From the NCBI GenBank assembly GCA_034766995.1, contig CM068313.1, forward strand, positions 7,957,961-8,021,960: DNA of 64,000 nt, in the 5' to 3' direction. The translations under genes and the position numbers were made by a program. Shown here piece after piece: positions 12,598-26,399 of this stretch. The notes beneath the pieces were generated by a model that was given only the letters and a program-made list of their open reading frames with translations, searched no databases and was not told the origin of the DNA. The DNA comes from Acanthacorydalis orientalis. Taxonomy: Eukaryota; Arthropoda; Insecta; Megaloptera; Corydalidae. The first letter of the stretch is position 1, and every line of letters starts with the position of its first letter.

Positions 12598-13611
12598 GTG
12601 TGCAAATTAATTTGGTGCTTTTAAATTGAATCAATCTGGAATTATGTTTTAAATAAATTCTTTTCTAGTTTTTTTAAAATTTTGAAGTACCAAACTTAAC
12701 ATATAAAACACTATATTTTTGCTAAGCAATTGGCTAACCTCACAAAACAGTAATGAACACGATGGTATCAGAAAAGCAGCATATAAGGCATTGCATACTT
12801 TTCGCAATCCAATTAAAAAAAATGTTGCCATATAAATGATTTGCTCAGCTTTTAAGGAAGGTGCTGCGTCCCATAGGACATGCAAAAAATGATTTCAAAT
12901 GTTTCGGAGTGGTGATTTTGATTTTTCCGATCAAGAACGTCCCGGTCAAGCGAAAAAATTTGAAGACGAGGAGCTTCAGCAGCTATTAAGTGAAGTCTCC
13001 ACTCATGCTGAACAGAAATTCGCTCACCAATTTAGAGGAACACAGAAAGTGATTTCCTATCGTCTATATCAGTTGGGAAAAATTCAAAAGCTAGGCCGAT
13101 GGATTCCATATGAGTTCAAATTGGAAAACAACGACGAAGATACGATACGGCTATGTACTCGTTTACAAGGTTTAAAATAAATAATTGTTTGCATAAAATC
13201 ATAACTGAAAATAAAAAATGGGTGTTGTACGACAATTTTAAGAACCAAAATGTATTGGTTACAAACGGTGAACCATCGACATCGATTCCGAAACCAAATA
13301 TTCGTGCAAAAACAGTATTATTGTGTATTTAGAGAGACATTAAGGGTTTGGTGTATTATGAGTTGCTCGAATTCGGTCAGAATGTAAATTCAGAGCCTTA
13401 TGAACAACTTTCCATTTGAGTGACGAATTAGAGAGGAAAAGTCCATTAACTGGCGAGGGAACGAGGCAAGTTATTCTACACCACAGTGCAAGAGCGACTA
13501 AAGATATTCTTTATTCTTTGGGCTGGGAGATTCTCCCTCATGTGGCATATTCAGCGGATATAGTCTTCATTTTCTATCAAAAAAGTCCCTGAGTTAATTT
13601 GAACACCTAAT
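12594..13611 (+). mobile_element. mariner family A, longest copy, inactivated
   Basis: The left end, tgtgcaaattaatttggtgc, and the right end (gagttaatttgaacacctaa) are inverted repeats shared with other copies in the window. The plus strand encodes decayed transposase. MICSAFKEGAASHRTCKK is followed after a stop by FRSGDFDFSDQERPGQ, KKFEDEELQQLLSE and YQLGKIQKLGRWIPYEF (longest open part 12,899-13,180). Further frames give NGEPSTSIPKPN, KTVLLCI and SLGWEILPHVAYSADI. This is the mariner order of helix-turn-helix, linker and DDE domain. Stops and frameshifts occur throughout, and at about 1.02 kb it is shorter than a full 1.3 kb mariner. It inserted at the edge of a (TA)n tract, fitting the TA target of the superfamily. 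Confidence 0.85.
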
Positions 13612-14820
13612 ATAAATTTATAAAGACTACCATCAACCCGTCACGAAATGTTTATAAATATTTCTTTATAAACTATCAAGATTTTCAAAAACGACTCTCT
13701 TGTGAATTATTGCAATTTTTTTTGATTCAATTTTATACATAAATTCGTTCAAGAATGTTTTCTCAAACAATCGAACTTGTCAGTACAAACCACACTTACT
13801 TCATCAAAAAAAAACTAATGAATACAAAATAAAAAATTTATGAGAATATTGTTATAACTAGCAGGCATGTACAATTGATGTGGCTTTAAAAAAAGTTTTA
13901 ATAGCAGACACATGTAAGTGCTGTAATTTTTTAATAGTTTGTAATGTTTTTATTTTACAATCATAAACAATAGTATATATAAGAAAATATGATAATAATA
14001 TTTAATGTTAGAATGAATCAGCCTTGCTTGAAATTTTAATTGATGTAAATAATTTACTTGTACAAAAAATGATAAATATTCTTACTGTTTACATTATTTT
14101 ATGGAAAAATATGTACGATATAAAATTGAAAGATAACCGAACAGAATCTTGTTTTTATATTTGATTATTTAATTGTAACAGAAAGAAATGACTGTTATTT
14201 TTGTTACGTTTTCCTAGAAAAGATATTTATTATATGTAAACACATTTTTACAAATATCTTTCTTTACTAAACAACATTAGAATATATTCAAGATTAAAAA
14301 TTTATTATTGAATAAATTATAAAATCTCAATAAACAATTATCGTGTTCATTTAATTTCACATTTTCCAAAATTAAATAATATTCTGAAATCAATATTAAT
14401 TAAATAGTTGTTATTATGAAATTTATATCATTTATGCTTTGGATTTCTATTATTTAAATATAAAAACAGTGAATACATAAAAGTTTACTCCAAGTGAATA
14501 AACGTTCAATTAAAATCTTAAAACTTATTATCTGAATTGTTATTTAATACTAGTATCAAAAAAACTCATTATTCACTTGAAAGATCTATAAATCGGTTCC
14601 ATGCCAATTACTTAAACCATTAATTCACACTAATTACAATAATTTGAAAAGAAAAAAGTTTTAATTAAATTCGCTCACTATAAGCTTTTTAAAAAAATTG
14701 GTACGAAAAAAGTACTTCAAGCATACAGTGTATCAATAAATTCTCAGTCTTTCAAATCCCAAACTGTTTAGTTTCACAACTGTAAACTTTATTGCTTGAA
14801 TTTATTGCAAAATGTATAAA
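13612..14820. other. gene-free AT-rich stretch
   Basis: I see no gene, RNA or repeat of note. Confidence 0.6.
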
Positions 14821-14824
14821 ATAT

Positions 14825-14865
<41 letters not shown>

Positions 14866-15051
14866 TTATTAATAATTTCCTTATATTAATTACAAAGAAA
14901 ATAAATTAAAAATAATTAACAAAAACTTTTAATTAACTTAATTCACCATGAAAGTATTTGGAAGCAAACAAAAAAGATAAAAACGGTAGAAAATCACAGT
15001 GGGTGTATATTTTTATTTACATACATACACACACATATATCTGTCTATCTA

Positions 15052-15096
<45 letters not shown>

Positions 15097-15278
15097 AGAG
15101 AGAGAGAAAGAAAGAGAGAGATTTACTATCAGAAGTATTAAATCTCGATTTTTATTTTATTTATGTCATATAATTCTGATTCGAAAATTTTACATTATTA
15201 TACTGAATTCTCTACAGATTTCATTTGATATTTATATGCATTCAGTATGTTTATGTTTGCAAAATCTATAAAATATTG

Positions 15279-15309
<31 letters not shown>

Positions 15310-15479
15310 AATTATCAATAATTTCTTTATATTAATTACAAAGAGAATAAATTAAAAATAATTAACAAAAACTTTTAAGTTAATTCACCATGAAAGTATT
15401 TGAAAGCAATCAAAAAAGATAAAAACGGTAGGAAATCATAGTGGGTGTATATTTTTATTTATATACATACACACACATA

Positions 15480-15559
<80 letters not shown>

Positions 15560-15705
15560 GATTTACTACCAGAAGTATTAAATCTCGATTTTTATTTTAT
15601 TTATGTCATATAATTCTGATTCGATAATTTTACATTATTATACTGAATTCTCTACAGATTTCATTTGATATTTATATGCATTCAGTATATTTATAGCTAA
15701 ACTTA
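14815..15705. repeat. direct duplication, about 442-bp period
   Basis: The block 14,815-15,255 (starting aaaatattgatatat, containing ttcaccatgaaagtatttg, agtgggtgtatatttttatt and agaagtattaaatctcga) is repeated at 15,265-15,705. The marker ccatgaaagtatttg occurs at 14,946 and 15,388, 442 bp apart. The copies differ by only a few substitutions and by microsatellite lengths. Each contains two microsatellites: a (TA)n tract and a compound (TA)n-(GA)n tract. The duplication is recent. It begins and ends in (TA)n, so slippage or recombination between TA tracts is the likely cause. Confidence 0.9.
15472..15562. repeat. compound (TA)n-(GA)n microsatellite
   Basis: A long TA run is followed by gagagagagagagaga. 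The homologous tract at about 15,050-15,120 has a longer, impure GA part. Confidence 0.95.
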
Positions 15706-16450
15706 TTACATATATCTATATCACTATATATATATATATATATATATGAAAAGGAGAGAGATATAAATAGAACTTTTATGTTAAAAATGCAAAAGTTGGA
15801 TATAATAAAACATTGATAGAAATAATTGATTTAATCGAGATAAATCGACGAGAAATGAACGGAATTCTTGCAATTTTTATAAAATGATTATAACCAATAT
15901 TTCTTTAGTTATTCTCTTTATGAAAATATTTGTTTCCACTCTAAAATAAATCTAAATTCGTATTCTAGTCTTGTTTGTGTGTACTTATTCTTCGATTAAA
16001 CATTTTCTTTTCGATCAGTTTTCACAGTTTTCGATCAGTTGACTTTATAAATAGATAAAGAATTGAACTCGAAAATTAAATTTATTCTCTAAAATCTGTC
16101 TGAAAACGATGAAAATACAAATTAAGTGAAGAAAATACGAACTCAGCTCTAAAGTAAGACGAAAAATTCAAATTTTATTAATCTATATTCTTAATATTAA
16201 AATGTCATTAAATAATATTTTACTGTAATGTAATTAAGAACTAAATAGAACTGAATAATATATAAAAAAAGAAATGAATGACACTGTATTAGATACAAAC
16301 ATGGCAACAAGAAGGCATTATCTTTTTTTAAATGTAAAATAGCTCGGAAATTCTAGAAATAGCTAAAATATTATATTGACTCTGATACTGATTTTAATTT
16401 TTTGAATTTATATTTTTTTGTTGCTTATATCCAATAATTCCATTAAAAAA
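15706..16450. other. gene-free AT-rich stretch
   Basis: Nothing recognisable apart from a (TA)n tract at about 15,722-15,748. Confidence 0.55.
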
Positions 16451-16470
16451 AGGCATTATGTTGGTTACAT

Positions 16471-16745
16471 TTACAAAGAAATATGAGAACAATTTGAAAA
16501 GTTCTCGGCCTGATAATAAAAAACTGTATTTATTTTTTTGAAATTAATTTTATTTTTCAATATAAGCTCCTTCAAAAGTTCAACATATTTTTTTATGATG
16601 TTCCAGTGCTTTCTCCCATCTTGAAAGTTAGATTTCTTAAATTTCTCAAAATAGCCGTTTACTATCGCTTTCAACTCACCATTTGAAAAAATGGTTTCCA
16701 TGCAAGGATTTTTTTGAGGTTTGAGAATATATGAAAACTAGACAG
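16471..16745 (-). pseudogene. mariner transposase C-terminal remnant
   Basis: The minus-strand frame reads NGELKAIVNGYFEKFKKSNF then QDGRKHWNIIKKYVELLKEL. This aligns with the mariner C-terminal pattern (VNAYFExxxKSxFxxGxxxLxxxWxKCVELxGDYVEK). The catalytic part is gone. The remnant directly abuts a plus-strand family A tail at about 16,750. Confidence 0.7.
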
Positions 16746-16749
16746 AATT

Positions 16750-16952
16750 AAAATAAAGAGGTTCCCAAAATGCATTACGACTTCATCGTCTCACATCCGC
16801 CATCTTTTTTTCGATAAGGGATTCGTAAGTTACCCGATAGATGGAGCAAAGTGATACAAAATAATAGCGGATTTTTGAAGGATTGAAATGTATTCCATTT
16901 TCCTGTAAACACAATTTATATAAAAAAGGCACCGAATTAATTTGTAAAACTA
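16750..16952 (+). mobile_element. mariner family A 3' end fragment
   Basis: This is highly similar to the last 200 bp of the 41.5 kb copy: the sequence around catctttttttcgataaggg, gatggagcaaagt, and the end ggcaccgaattaatttgtaa are all shared. It represents the C-terminal codons and the right terminal repeat. Confidence 0.8.
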
Positions 16953-16961
16953 ATATATACA

Positions 16962-16993
<32 letters not shown>

Positions 16994-17710
16994 TTATGAA
17001 CAAAATAGAATTGTTTTATATAATAATCGAATTAATTTTAAATCTCGTCGTTATCTGTATTTAATTAAATCAATCTAGAATTAATTATTTCAAATTTGAA
17101 ATAGTTATCAATTTGCATAAATCTGCAATAATTTTCAATATAACAAGACGTGATCTGAAATTATTATTATAAATTCGTTTCGATCGTTTTGAAATTAAAT
17201 CGAATTTTGACACATTTCCCTTTTTAACTTTATATATTATATACAACGAATGATTAAGTGATTAATTAGAATTTCAAAGCAGGTATGAATTGAGGCTATT
17301 ATCAGGCAAATATATATATATATATATATATAATGAAAATTAACTCAAACATCTTATTAAAAGTGATTTATTTAATGATAAAATAATTCAGTAATAAATC
17401 AATATTACTACTCAAGGTGTGCATATATAGCTTTAGAAGAATATTAATAGGTTTTATTTACACAAAAATTCCGAAAAGAAAATATATATATATTGAATAT
17501 TAAATTGAAATTTGAGAAATCATGACATACATTTCCTTATATAAATAATTAAATTTACATGTTTCTATCTGTAATGAAAACCAATCGTCTTACTTTAAAT
17601 GCTCGATCATAATTATATTTTATTAAAAAAGTATACCAAGGAATAAAACTTAAACATTACACACATTTTATAAATATGAAATAAATTACATATGATGTAA
17701 CTGTTATATT
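16953..17710. other. gene-free AT-rich stretch
   Basis: (TA)n tracts lie at about 16,968-16,994 and 17,309-17,333. Nothing else is recognisable. Confidence 0.55.
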
Positions 17711-18291
17711 TGGTTGGTAGAAAAATAATTACGGCTTATGACCTTTAAAATCATACACATTTTTCTGTTTTTTGATTTTCTTAGCTGTTCTAAGTAGTCT
17801 AGAACTGTTGGATGACTAACGCCCAACTTTTGTGCAAGCTCTCGAATTGTTGTTCGTAGTTCTGATTCAACTGACGCCTTCAGTTGGTCGTTATGAAATG
17901 AAGAATGATGCCCGTGACCTACGTCATCTTCAAAGCTCTCGTCCCCAGCACGAAATTTTTGAAACCATTATTGGACCGCATGTTCCTTAACAGATTCCAC
18001 ACCAAAAGCATCGTTTAGCTTAAGAGCATTTGTTGCTACTTTGCAGCCCGTTTTGAACTCATACAAAAAATTACTCTTATTAGCTTCTTTTCCATCTCTA
18101 ATTCAATAGTTCAGTTCGAAGCACATATAATAATAAAACCAAAGTCGATTGTACCAAAATACAGATCTAAAAATGCACTTTAAAATTATAGTAACATAAA
18201 CATAATAAAATGAAATTTTCATTGAAAGAAATTAAGGTTAGAATTCAAAGGTCAGACAACAAAAACCGCAATTATTTTCCTACAAACTTAA
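17711..18291 (-). mobile_element. mariner family B, internally deleted copy
   Basis: The ends ggttggtagaaaaataatta and (reverse complement) agtttgtaggaaaataattg are inverted. The minus strand encodes the transposase N-terminal region: FLYEFKTGCKVATNALKLND, AFGVESVKEHAVQ, a stop, WFQKFRAGDESFEDD, HNDQLKASVESE and TIRELAQKLGVSHPTVLDYL. These are the two helix-turn-helix segments of a mariner DNA-binding domain. The frame then runs straight into the right terminal sequence, so the DDE catalytic domain is absent. This is a MITE-like deletion derivative. Confidence 0.85.
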
Positions 18292-18401
18292 TATTACTTT
18301 ATTTTATACACCCGTATTTCTTTTTAATATTGATGGCATACAGTTAGAAATTTTAGAATTTTACAAGTTGTTTATTTTTTCGGTTTTGCGAGGATTTAAA
18401 C

Positions 18402-18402
<1 letters not shown>

Positions 18403-18478
<76 letters not shown>

Positions 18479-18500
18479 GTATATGTATATGTATCTGTAT
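18403..18500. repeat. (TA)n microsatellite with ATGTAT variants
   Basis: Pure TA for about 70 bp, then tatgta variant units. Confidence 0.95.
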
Positions 18501-18584
18501 ATGTGTGTATTTTTCCTTAAATCTCAAATAAACAAACAAATACATACTTTTTCAAACATTATTATTGAGAAGCACAACAACAAA

Positions 18585-18637
18585 TAACATTCTAATTAAT
18601 AGTATTAATAACGTTAATACTATTAATTAGAATGTTA
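18585..18637. repeat. near-perfect 53-nt palindrome
   Basis: The left arm starts taacattctaattaatagta and the right arm is its exact reverse complement, with 24-nt arms and a 5-nt spacer. A 20-nt direct repeat starting ttagaatgttaacgttatg follows twice (18,627-18,675). The transcript would form a strong hairpin. The cause may be a small foldback insertion or replication slippage; I cannot tell. Confidence 0.85.
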
Positions 18638-18786
18638 ACGTTATGTAAGGAGGTTAGAATGTTAACGTTATGTGTTAGTTATGTAACGTTAATACGTATT
18701 AATAATTAAACGTTACTACATTTCATACAGTTAATTCGTTAATTATGTTTATGGTAATTTTACAAAACAGTTTATAGTTAATGAAT

Positions 18787-18820
18787 TATTACATACATAC
18801 AAACATACATACATACACAT

Positions 18821-18866
<46 letters not shown>

Positions 18867-18867
18867 A

Positions 18868-18925
<58 letters not shown>

Positions 18926-18959
18926 TATACATACATATATATATATATATACATGTATA

Positions 18960-19002
<43 letters not shown>

Positions 19003-19010
19003 GTATTTAT
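18787..19010. repeat. long interrupted (TA)n/(CATA)n microsatellite
   Basis: TA runs are separated by tacatacata and tatttatata variants over about 220 bp. Confidence 0.95.
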
Positions 19011-19139
19011 AAATATGTAAAACAACTGATTACATTTAAATGAGTATACCTTTTTTAAACAAATATTTACATTTTATACAAGTAGACAAGATAAAACACT
19101 TATCAATATTTACCTAATAGATTTCTGTATCATAATTAG

Positions 19140-19257
<118 letters not shown>

Positions 19258-19785
19258 TTAATACAATATAAATTCCACAATAAAAAGATGATCTTTGATC
19301 TGCATTAACTTATTAACTTAACAACTAACATTCATATGAGTTTCTTATTAGTTTTTGCCACATTATCCTTCAAATCGTATGAAATGACATTTAGATTAAA
19401 TGTAGAAGAAATAATATTTTCTCGGAAGCACAATACGATCTGAAAGTCTTAAAAATTGTATTTTATTTTCAATGGAATATATTTTTTGAACCAAAAAAAC
19501 AACAGTCTTTAAGTTGTTATAACAGTAATAATTCAGTTAAAACGTTTATTTTTAAAAAAATTATCTTTTGTCTTGAAAGTTTTTCTTTTATATTTGACAT
19601 TTCTTTTATGTATTTTTTTTTAATCTTAATCTTATTCAATTATTTCAATAGTTATATACTAGAAATAGTTTCCTCTTCAACCATTTTCAGATAATTTGTT
19701 ATGTACTTTAAAGTACAAAATATATCAAATTTACTATCATTATACTATAATGCTACCTGAAGATGGATAAAAATGTAAATAAAAA

Positions 19786-19820
<35 letters not shown>

Positions 19821-19823
<3 letters not shown>

Positions 19824-20001
19824 TGATTCAATTTAAACTTCCACATGAAAGTATTAAAAAAAATCGGAAAAATTAAAAAAATAATATTATGTTTCATTGT
19901 TTTAGTTCAATTGTATTTTAGTATTGAATTGAACTAAAATACTAAATAGAAAAATAACTTGATTTTTTTAACACTTTCATATGAAAACCTAAATTGAATC
20001 A

Positions 20002-20002
<1 letters not shown>
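19821..20002. mobile_element. TIR MITE (family C) between two microsatellites
   Basis: The left end reads aggtgattcaatttaaactt. The right end reads, inverted, gattcaatttaggttttcat, so the ends are inverted repeats of at least 40 bp. The centre is also palindromic (ttcaattgtattttagtatt against aatactaaaatacaattgaa-like sequence). There is no coding capacity. A second copy lies at 24,187-24,487. Both copies lie against a (TA)n tract and share a nearby (CT)n tract. Confidence 0.8.

Positions 20003-20074
<72 letters not shown>
20002..20074. repeat. compound (CT)n-(TA)n microsatellite
   Basis: About 11 CT units run directly into about 24 TA units, right next to the family C MITE. Confidence 0.95.
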
Positions 20075-20078
<4 letters not shown>

Positions 20079-20399
20079 GAATGTGCTAAAGTAGGTTGTA
20101 AAAAATTCAATGCTAGTGAGTCAACAATTAATACTCGAAAGAAAACAATACTATAAAGGGAATTCAAGTATAAAAACAAATAGCTTAAATTTTTGTCTAG
20201 ACATTTTACGTTTAATTAACTGTTGATTGTTTCACGAATTTACATCTTAGATTAGCAAGCATCTTATATTATCAAATGACAATTATTTAAGTGACTGTCT
20301 AGCATATAAATCTTGAGACAATTTCAGATACTGGAACATGAGTTCATATTTCCAACTTGTAAATCAATAAGAAAATGATTATTTTAAAATATTAATACT

Positions 20400-20575
20400 G
20401 TTCTTCTCTTTCACAAATGAATGATTCTCTCGTCCCTCAAACCGTAGACATTTTTCTCATCAAAAATGTTCAATATGTAATTATTGATCATGTTTTAATA
20501 CAGCTCGTACGCATTTCAACGGCGATTCTATCATCCTCAAAGCGTTAAAGTACAGTTTTATAGTTTTTCGGATAC
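20400..20575 (-). mobile_element. foldback-type repeat (family E), single arm
   Basis: It contains, in reverse orientation, the family markers: caaatgaatgattctct, cctcaaaccgtagacatttt, aatgttcaatatgtaattat, tgatcatg, gcatttcaacggcgattcta and tcatcctcaaagcgtt. The same ordered markers recur at about 23.9, 26.9, 30.6-30.8 and 31.4 kb and elsewhere. Confidence 0.6.
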
Positions 20576-22620
<2,045 letters not shown>

Positions 22621-22625
22621 TACCT

Positions 22626-22995
22626 TAATAAAGTCACCGGTGTCGCTGCAAAGGACTAGCAAAAGTCTCTGTGTATTAAATTAGCTCCGAATTAAATAAA
22701 CGTTGAAAGCGAACATGTTTACAAACAAAAATTATAAATATTTCACTAGAGTTCAAACATTACGGTTGATTAAACTGAATACGAGTTAAAACGCCACGAA
22801 AAATATACAATCGACGGATAATATACAGGAAAAAAATACAAATACCGACCACTGTGTAACATAAACGGACGATAACGAGATCAGCAACGTGCGGCAGGAA
22901 CACAACTCCTGCTGAATTTCAGTACCGTGTCCGACGACTGAATCAACAGTGATCCGCACTGAAAAAATAATTCTTTGAATATGTGTGTTGTGTTT
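22626..22995 (-). other. possible untranslated first exon, minus strand
   Basis: The 22.6-23.35 kb island is much richer in GC than its surroundings. On the minus strand, the sequence accggtgactttattaag is followed by gtaagatc at about 22,625, a consensus splice donor. No long reading frame leads into it. If real, it would be a 5' untranslated exon transcribed leftwards. The upstream limit is a guess. Evidence is composition plus one splice site. Confidence 0.3.
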
Positions 22996-22999
22996 ATTT

Positions 23000-23323
23000 A
23001 TGCGCTCTGGCACGTTGCGGACGACCTCGTCAACCGAATTTCAATCTGACACTAAAAACAGGAGGCGATTTGCAAAACCACCGCACTCACTTCACAAACA
23101 GTGACGGCTATGTTATTGCTCTGCCCCTCTGCCGCGACCTCGACGTACAACGCTCAATGCCCCACCACCCGTGCGCCAAGACATAGCGACAACGATTTGT
23201 GCGGCCTGCTAGTTGTGGCCCCCACTACACTTACAGCCCAGATAGACACGCGTGCGCAAAACGTTAAACGGACGTTGTACGGATTCTTGATATTTCAGTG
23301 TTCGCTAATGAGCTCTGGAACAG
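23000..23323 (+). other. possible untranslated or short-coding first exon, plus strand
   Basis: In the same GC-rich island, the plus strand ends gctctggaacag before gtaaagg at 23,324, a good splice donor. The frames at 23,101-23,323 are open but give a low-complexity peptide with no known domain. Together with the minus-strand donor this suggests a divergent promoter near 23.0 kb. This is inference only. Confidence 0.25.
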
Positions 23324-23439
23324 GTAAAGGTGAAAAACGTGTTTATTAATTTATATATACATTATGTATTCATTTTCATAAAAGTTGATTATGAAATAAG
23401 TCACCGCTTTTTTAGATTAAACATATCTCATCCTCATAT

Positions 23440-23453
23440 TTATACACACATAC

Positions 23454-23531
<78 letters not shown>

Positions 23532-23535
23532 GTAA
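23440..23535. repeat. (CATA)n-(TA)n microsatellite
   Basis: catacatacata followed by about 35 TA units. Confidence 0.95.
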
Positions 23536-24124
23536 GTTTCGAATGTTAAAATAATTCAGGGAATTCAGACAAAAGAGAAGCATAGAAAGAGATACGTTAA
23601 ATTAAGAAGAAGAAATAAATAATAATAATAAAACTAAAATAGATACGAAAATAAACAGGAATTATAAATTTAATAGAAGGGTACAGATTTAAAACAGAAA
23701 TGGCTGGAATATTTCTTTTTTTTTAAAAAAAAAAAAAACAAGCAAATTAATGTATAATGTAAGTCATTGTCTGGAAGCTAAAAAATAGAAATAATAAAAA
23801 GATTAATAAAAGGTGCAGTGCTGTACTGAGGTTATCAACAAGATTGTTGGAAATATCATCACAAAAAAAATTGTCAGTTTTTTAGTAGCGTTCTGAGGAA
23901 GATGACATCACTATCAAAATGTATACAGCAATAATCAAAAACGTCAATGATTAATTGAACATATTTTATTAAAAAAAATGTCTGTGGTTTGTGTAATGAG
24001 AAGAAAATACATTTAAAAGTGAATTTAACCGCAGTACCTACCAGAACTATATTATGATTGTAAATATGAAAAGGAAAAAAACTGTATTATTCATATTGGA
24101 AGGAATTTATCTAAAGAAACATGT
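23536..24124. mobile_element. AT-rich stretch containing one foldback repeat (family E) arm
   Basis: At about 23,878-24,025 the plus strand carries the ordered markers gtagcgttctgaggaagatg, acatcactatcaaaatgtat, caatgattaattgaacat and tgtctgtggtttgtgtaatg of family E. The rest of the stretch shows nothing. Confidence 0.55.
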
Positions 24125-24125
24125 A

Positions 24126-24186
<61 letters not shown>
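24125..24186. repeat. compound (CT)n-(TA)n microsatellite
   Basis: About 13 CT units and 15 TA units lie immediately before the family C MITE, mirroring the arrangement at 20.0 kb. Confidence 0.95.
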
Positions 24187-24188
<2 letters not shown>

Positions 24189-24487
24189 GTGATTCAACTT
24201 AGGCTTCCATACGAAAATATTACAAAAAAACGTAAAAATTAAAAAAGAAAACATGTTGGTGTGTAATTCAATTTAGGCTTAATTTAGGCAAACTAGAGAT
24301 TCAATAATTGAGGTTTCCACATGAAAATATTAAAAGGAAACGCAGGTATTGAGAAAAGTCATGTGATTTTTTATATAGTATTTTAATTCAATTCAGTACT
24401 AAAATACTAAATAAAATATCACATGACTTTTCTCAATCCTTGAGTCCAGTTTTAATACTTCCATGTGGAAATCTAAATTGAATCACC
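24187..24487. mobile_element. TIR MITE (family C), longer copy
   Basis: It begins aggtgattcaacttaggctt and ends aatctaaattgaatcacc, inverted ends matching the 19.8 kb copy. The interior holds long inverted arms: tgagaaaagtcatgtgattt near 24,351 and its complement aaatatcacatgacttttct near 24,413, around a palindromic centre atactaaat. There is no coding capacity. A second internal gattcaat/cttaggc block suggests a partial internal duplication. Confidence 0.8.
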
Positions 24488-25539
24488 GTATATAAAGCAT
24501 AAAAACACCTGAAAAGGTGAAATGAATATATTAAAAAATCAACACGAAATATATGGCAGATATTGGAATTGTATTGTTCAAATTAAAAAAATATCGTATT
24601 GTAAAATATTGTATTGTTCAAATAAGTGTTAATCCAATTATGGTTCGTTGAAGTCTGAAAAGGATATTTTAAAAATTTATGATAGAATGAAAATAGAAAT
24701 TAAATAATTATATTTTCAAACAAATCCTTAAATACATAAATTTGCGATTTATCATCAACAATTTCAGTACTTATTTATTTTTTTAATTAGTATTTTTTTT
24801 CACATAGTTACTGATTCTGGATCACATTTGAAACTTCAGGAAGATTCTTTGTTATTACATTTATTTAGAATTTAATTACCTCCCATAAAAACTATCATAG
24901 ATTCTTTTCTTTTATAAAATAAAATACGAAATAAATTCTTAAAATAAAGTACGAAAATATCATAATGCTTATATTTTGGGAATAATTTCAATAACATATG
25001 TTTAACTTCTCGAAGAGTAAAATCATTTTTCATTTGACGCTAATTATAAATATGAAAATGATTATTTATGAAAATAAGAAATATTTTAATTATTTTTTAA
25101 CAAGCGTATTTGTATTTTAACGCTCTAAGGGTGATGTAGCTATAAAAATAAGGAACAAACATATTACTCTTTAATCAATTATTGAACAGATTGATCAGAT
25201 TCTTTTTATGGCTTTAGAGATAGTGAAAAATTTATTTGTGAAACATAGAAATTTGCAAACATTCAGTCTTGAACGGGGTTACTCAATATAACGAAACATA
25301 TTTTTATTATTAGAAAAAATGATTAAATAATCAAAAAAATATTGAAAATATATGAAAAAAATCGTCATGGAAATGAGCAAAACTAGTAATCTGACGTGAT
25401 CAGTAATCAATTATTAAAATATTTAATCAGATTTTTTTCTGAATTATAAATAGAGTGAAAAATTGATTTGTAAAAGTAATTTATCAACAGTGTCACATCT
25501 GTACTATGACTATCTATCTATCTGCATATATATATACAA
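24488..25539. mobile_element. AT-rich stretch with two foldback repeat (family E) fragments
   Basis: Fragments at about 25,110-25,280 (aacgctctaagggtgatg, caattattgaacagattgat) and 25,390-25,480 (agtaatcaattattaaaat, aatagagtgaaaaattgatt) match parts of family E. Nothing else is recognisable. Confidence 0.45.
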
Positions 25540-26215
25540 GAGAAGATAGGAGAATTAGATGATGCCAGTCAAAAAATTCGTGTAAACATGAACCACCTAA
25601 AAACAAAAGTATTGTTCGATGCATTTGTTTGCCTGAAGAAAATTGAAATAAAAGAAACAGACATAGAATAAGTTACAATGTATATCTATCTAGATCAGCT
25701 TATCAACAAAGATGGACCATTCATTGAAGATGTAAACAGGAGAATAAAAATGGGATGGAGCACATTTGGACGAAACGCCTCGATATTTAAATAAATAATC
25801 CCAGTTTGTTTGAAGAAAAAAGTATTTGATCAATGTATACAAGTCCTTACTTACGGCAGAGAAACATAAATACTTAACTCATTCAAATACTACAAACAAC
25901 ACAGAGAAGTATGGAAAGATGCTTGTAGAAGAGATAGAAAAAAAATAGAATGGAGACGAAAACAGACAGGAGTCACAGATGTAATAAGAAGAGTAGAATC
26001 TGAAATGGAAATGGACGGGGCATGTTGCAAAAAGAGAAGAGTACTGATGGACAACAGAAATTATTAACCGGTATTCAAGGATTATGAAAAGACCAAGAAA
26101 GAGACCAATGAACAGGTGGGATAAGGAAATTAAGATTTTTATCCGAAATCAGTGGAAAAGAGACGCATTCAATCGTACGATGGAAAATCATGGAAGAGGT
26201 CTTGCTGATGCTGTT

Positions 26216-26218
<3 letters not shown>
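25540..26218 (+). pseudogene. RTE-like LINE, 3' end of the reverse transcriptase ORF
   Basis: The plus-strand frames with frameshifts give YLDQLINKDGPFIEDVNRRI, KMGWSTFGRN, the KKKVFDQCIQVLTYG block, KWKWTGHVAKREEY, a stop, [20 protein letters not shown] and [15 protein letters not shown]. This is the characteristic tail of RTE/craniofacial-development-protein-2-like elements: YLG-x-L/I, R-R-I-x-x-A/G-W-x-x-F, W-x-W-x-G-H-V-A-R and RPRGRPxxRW. Stops and frameshifts make it inactive. The endonuclease and most of the RT are missing, as expected for a 5'-truncated LINE. It ends directly in a (TA)n tract. Confidence 0.85.
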
Positions 26219-26282
<64 letters not shown>

Positions 26283-26326
26283 TATATATATATATATATG
26301 TATGTAAATATATATATATATACAAC

Positions 26327-26399
<73 letters not shown>

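Noticed and set aside
18781..19043. Open frames encoding long YIYIYI peptides
   Set aside because: They are translations of (TA)n microsatellites, open by composition on both strands. The same applies at 11.8, 15.0, 20.0, 21.5, 23.4, 26.2 and 34.7 kb.
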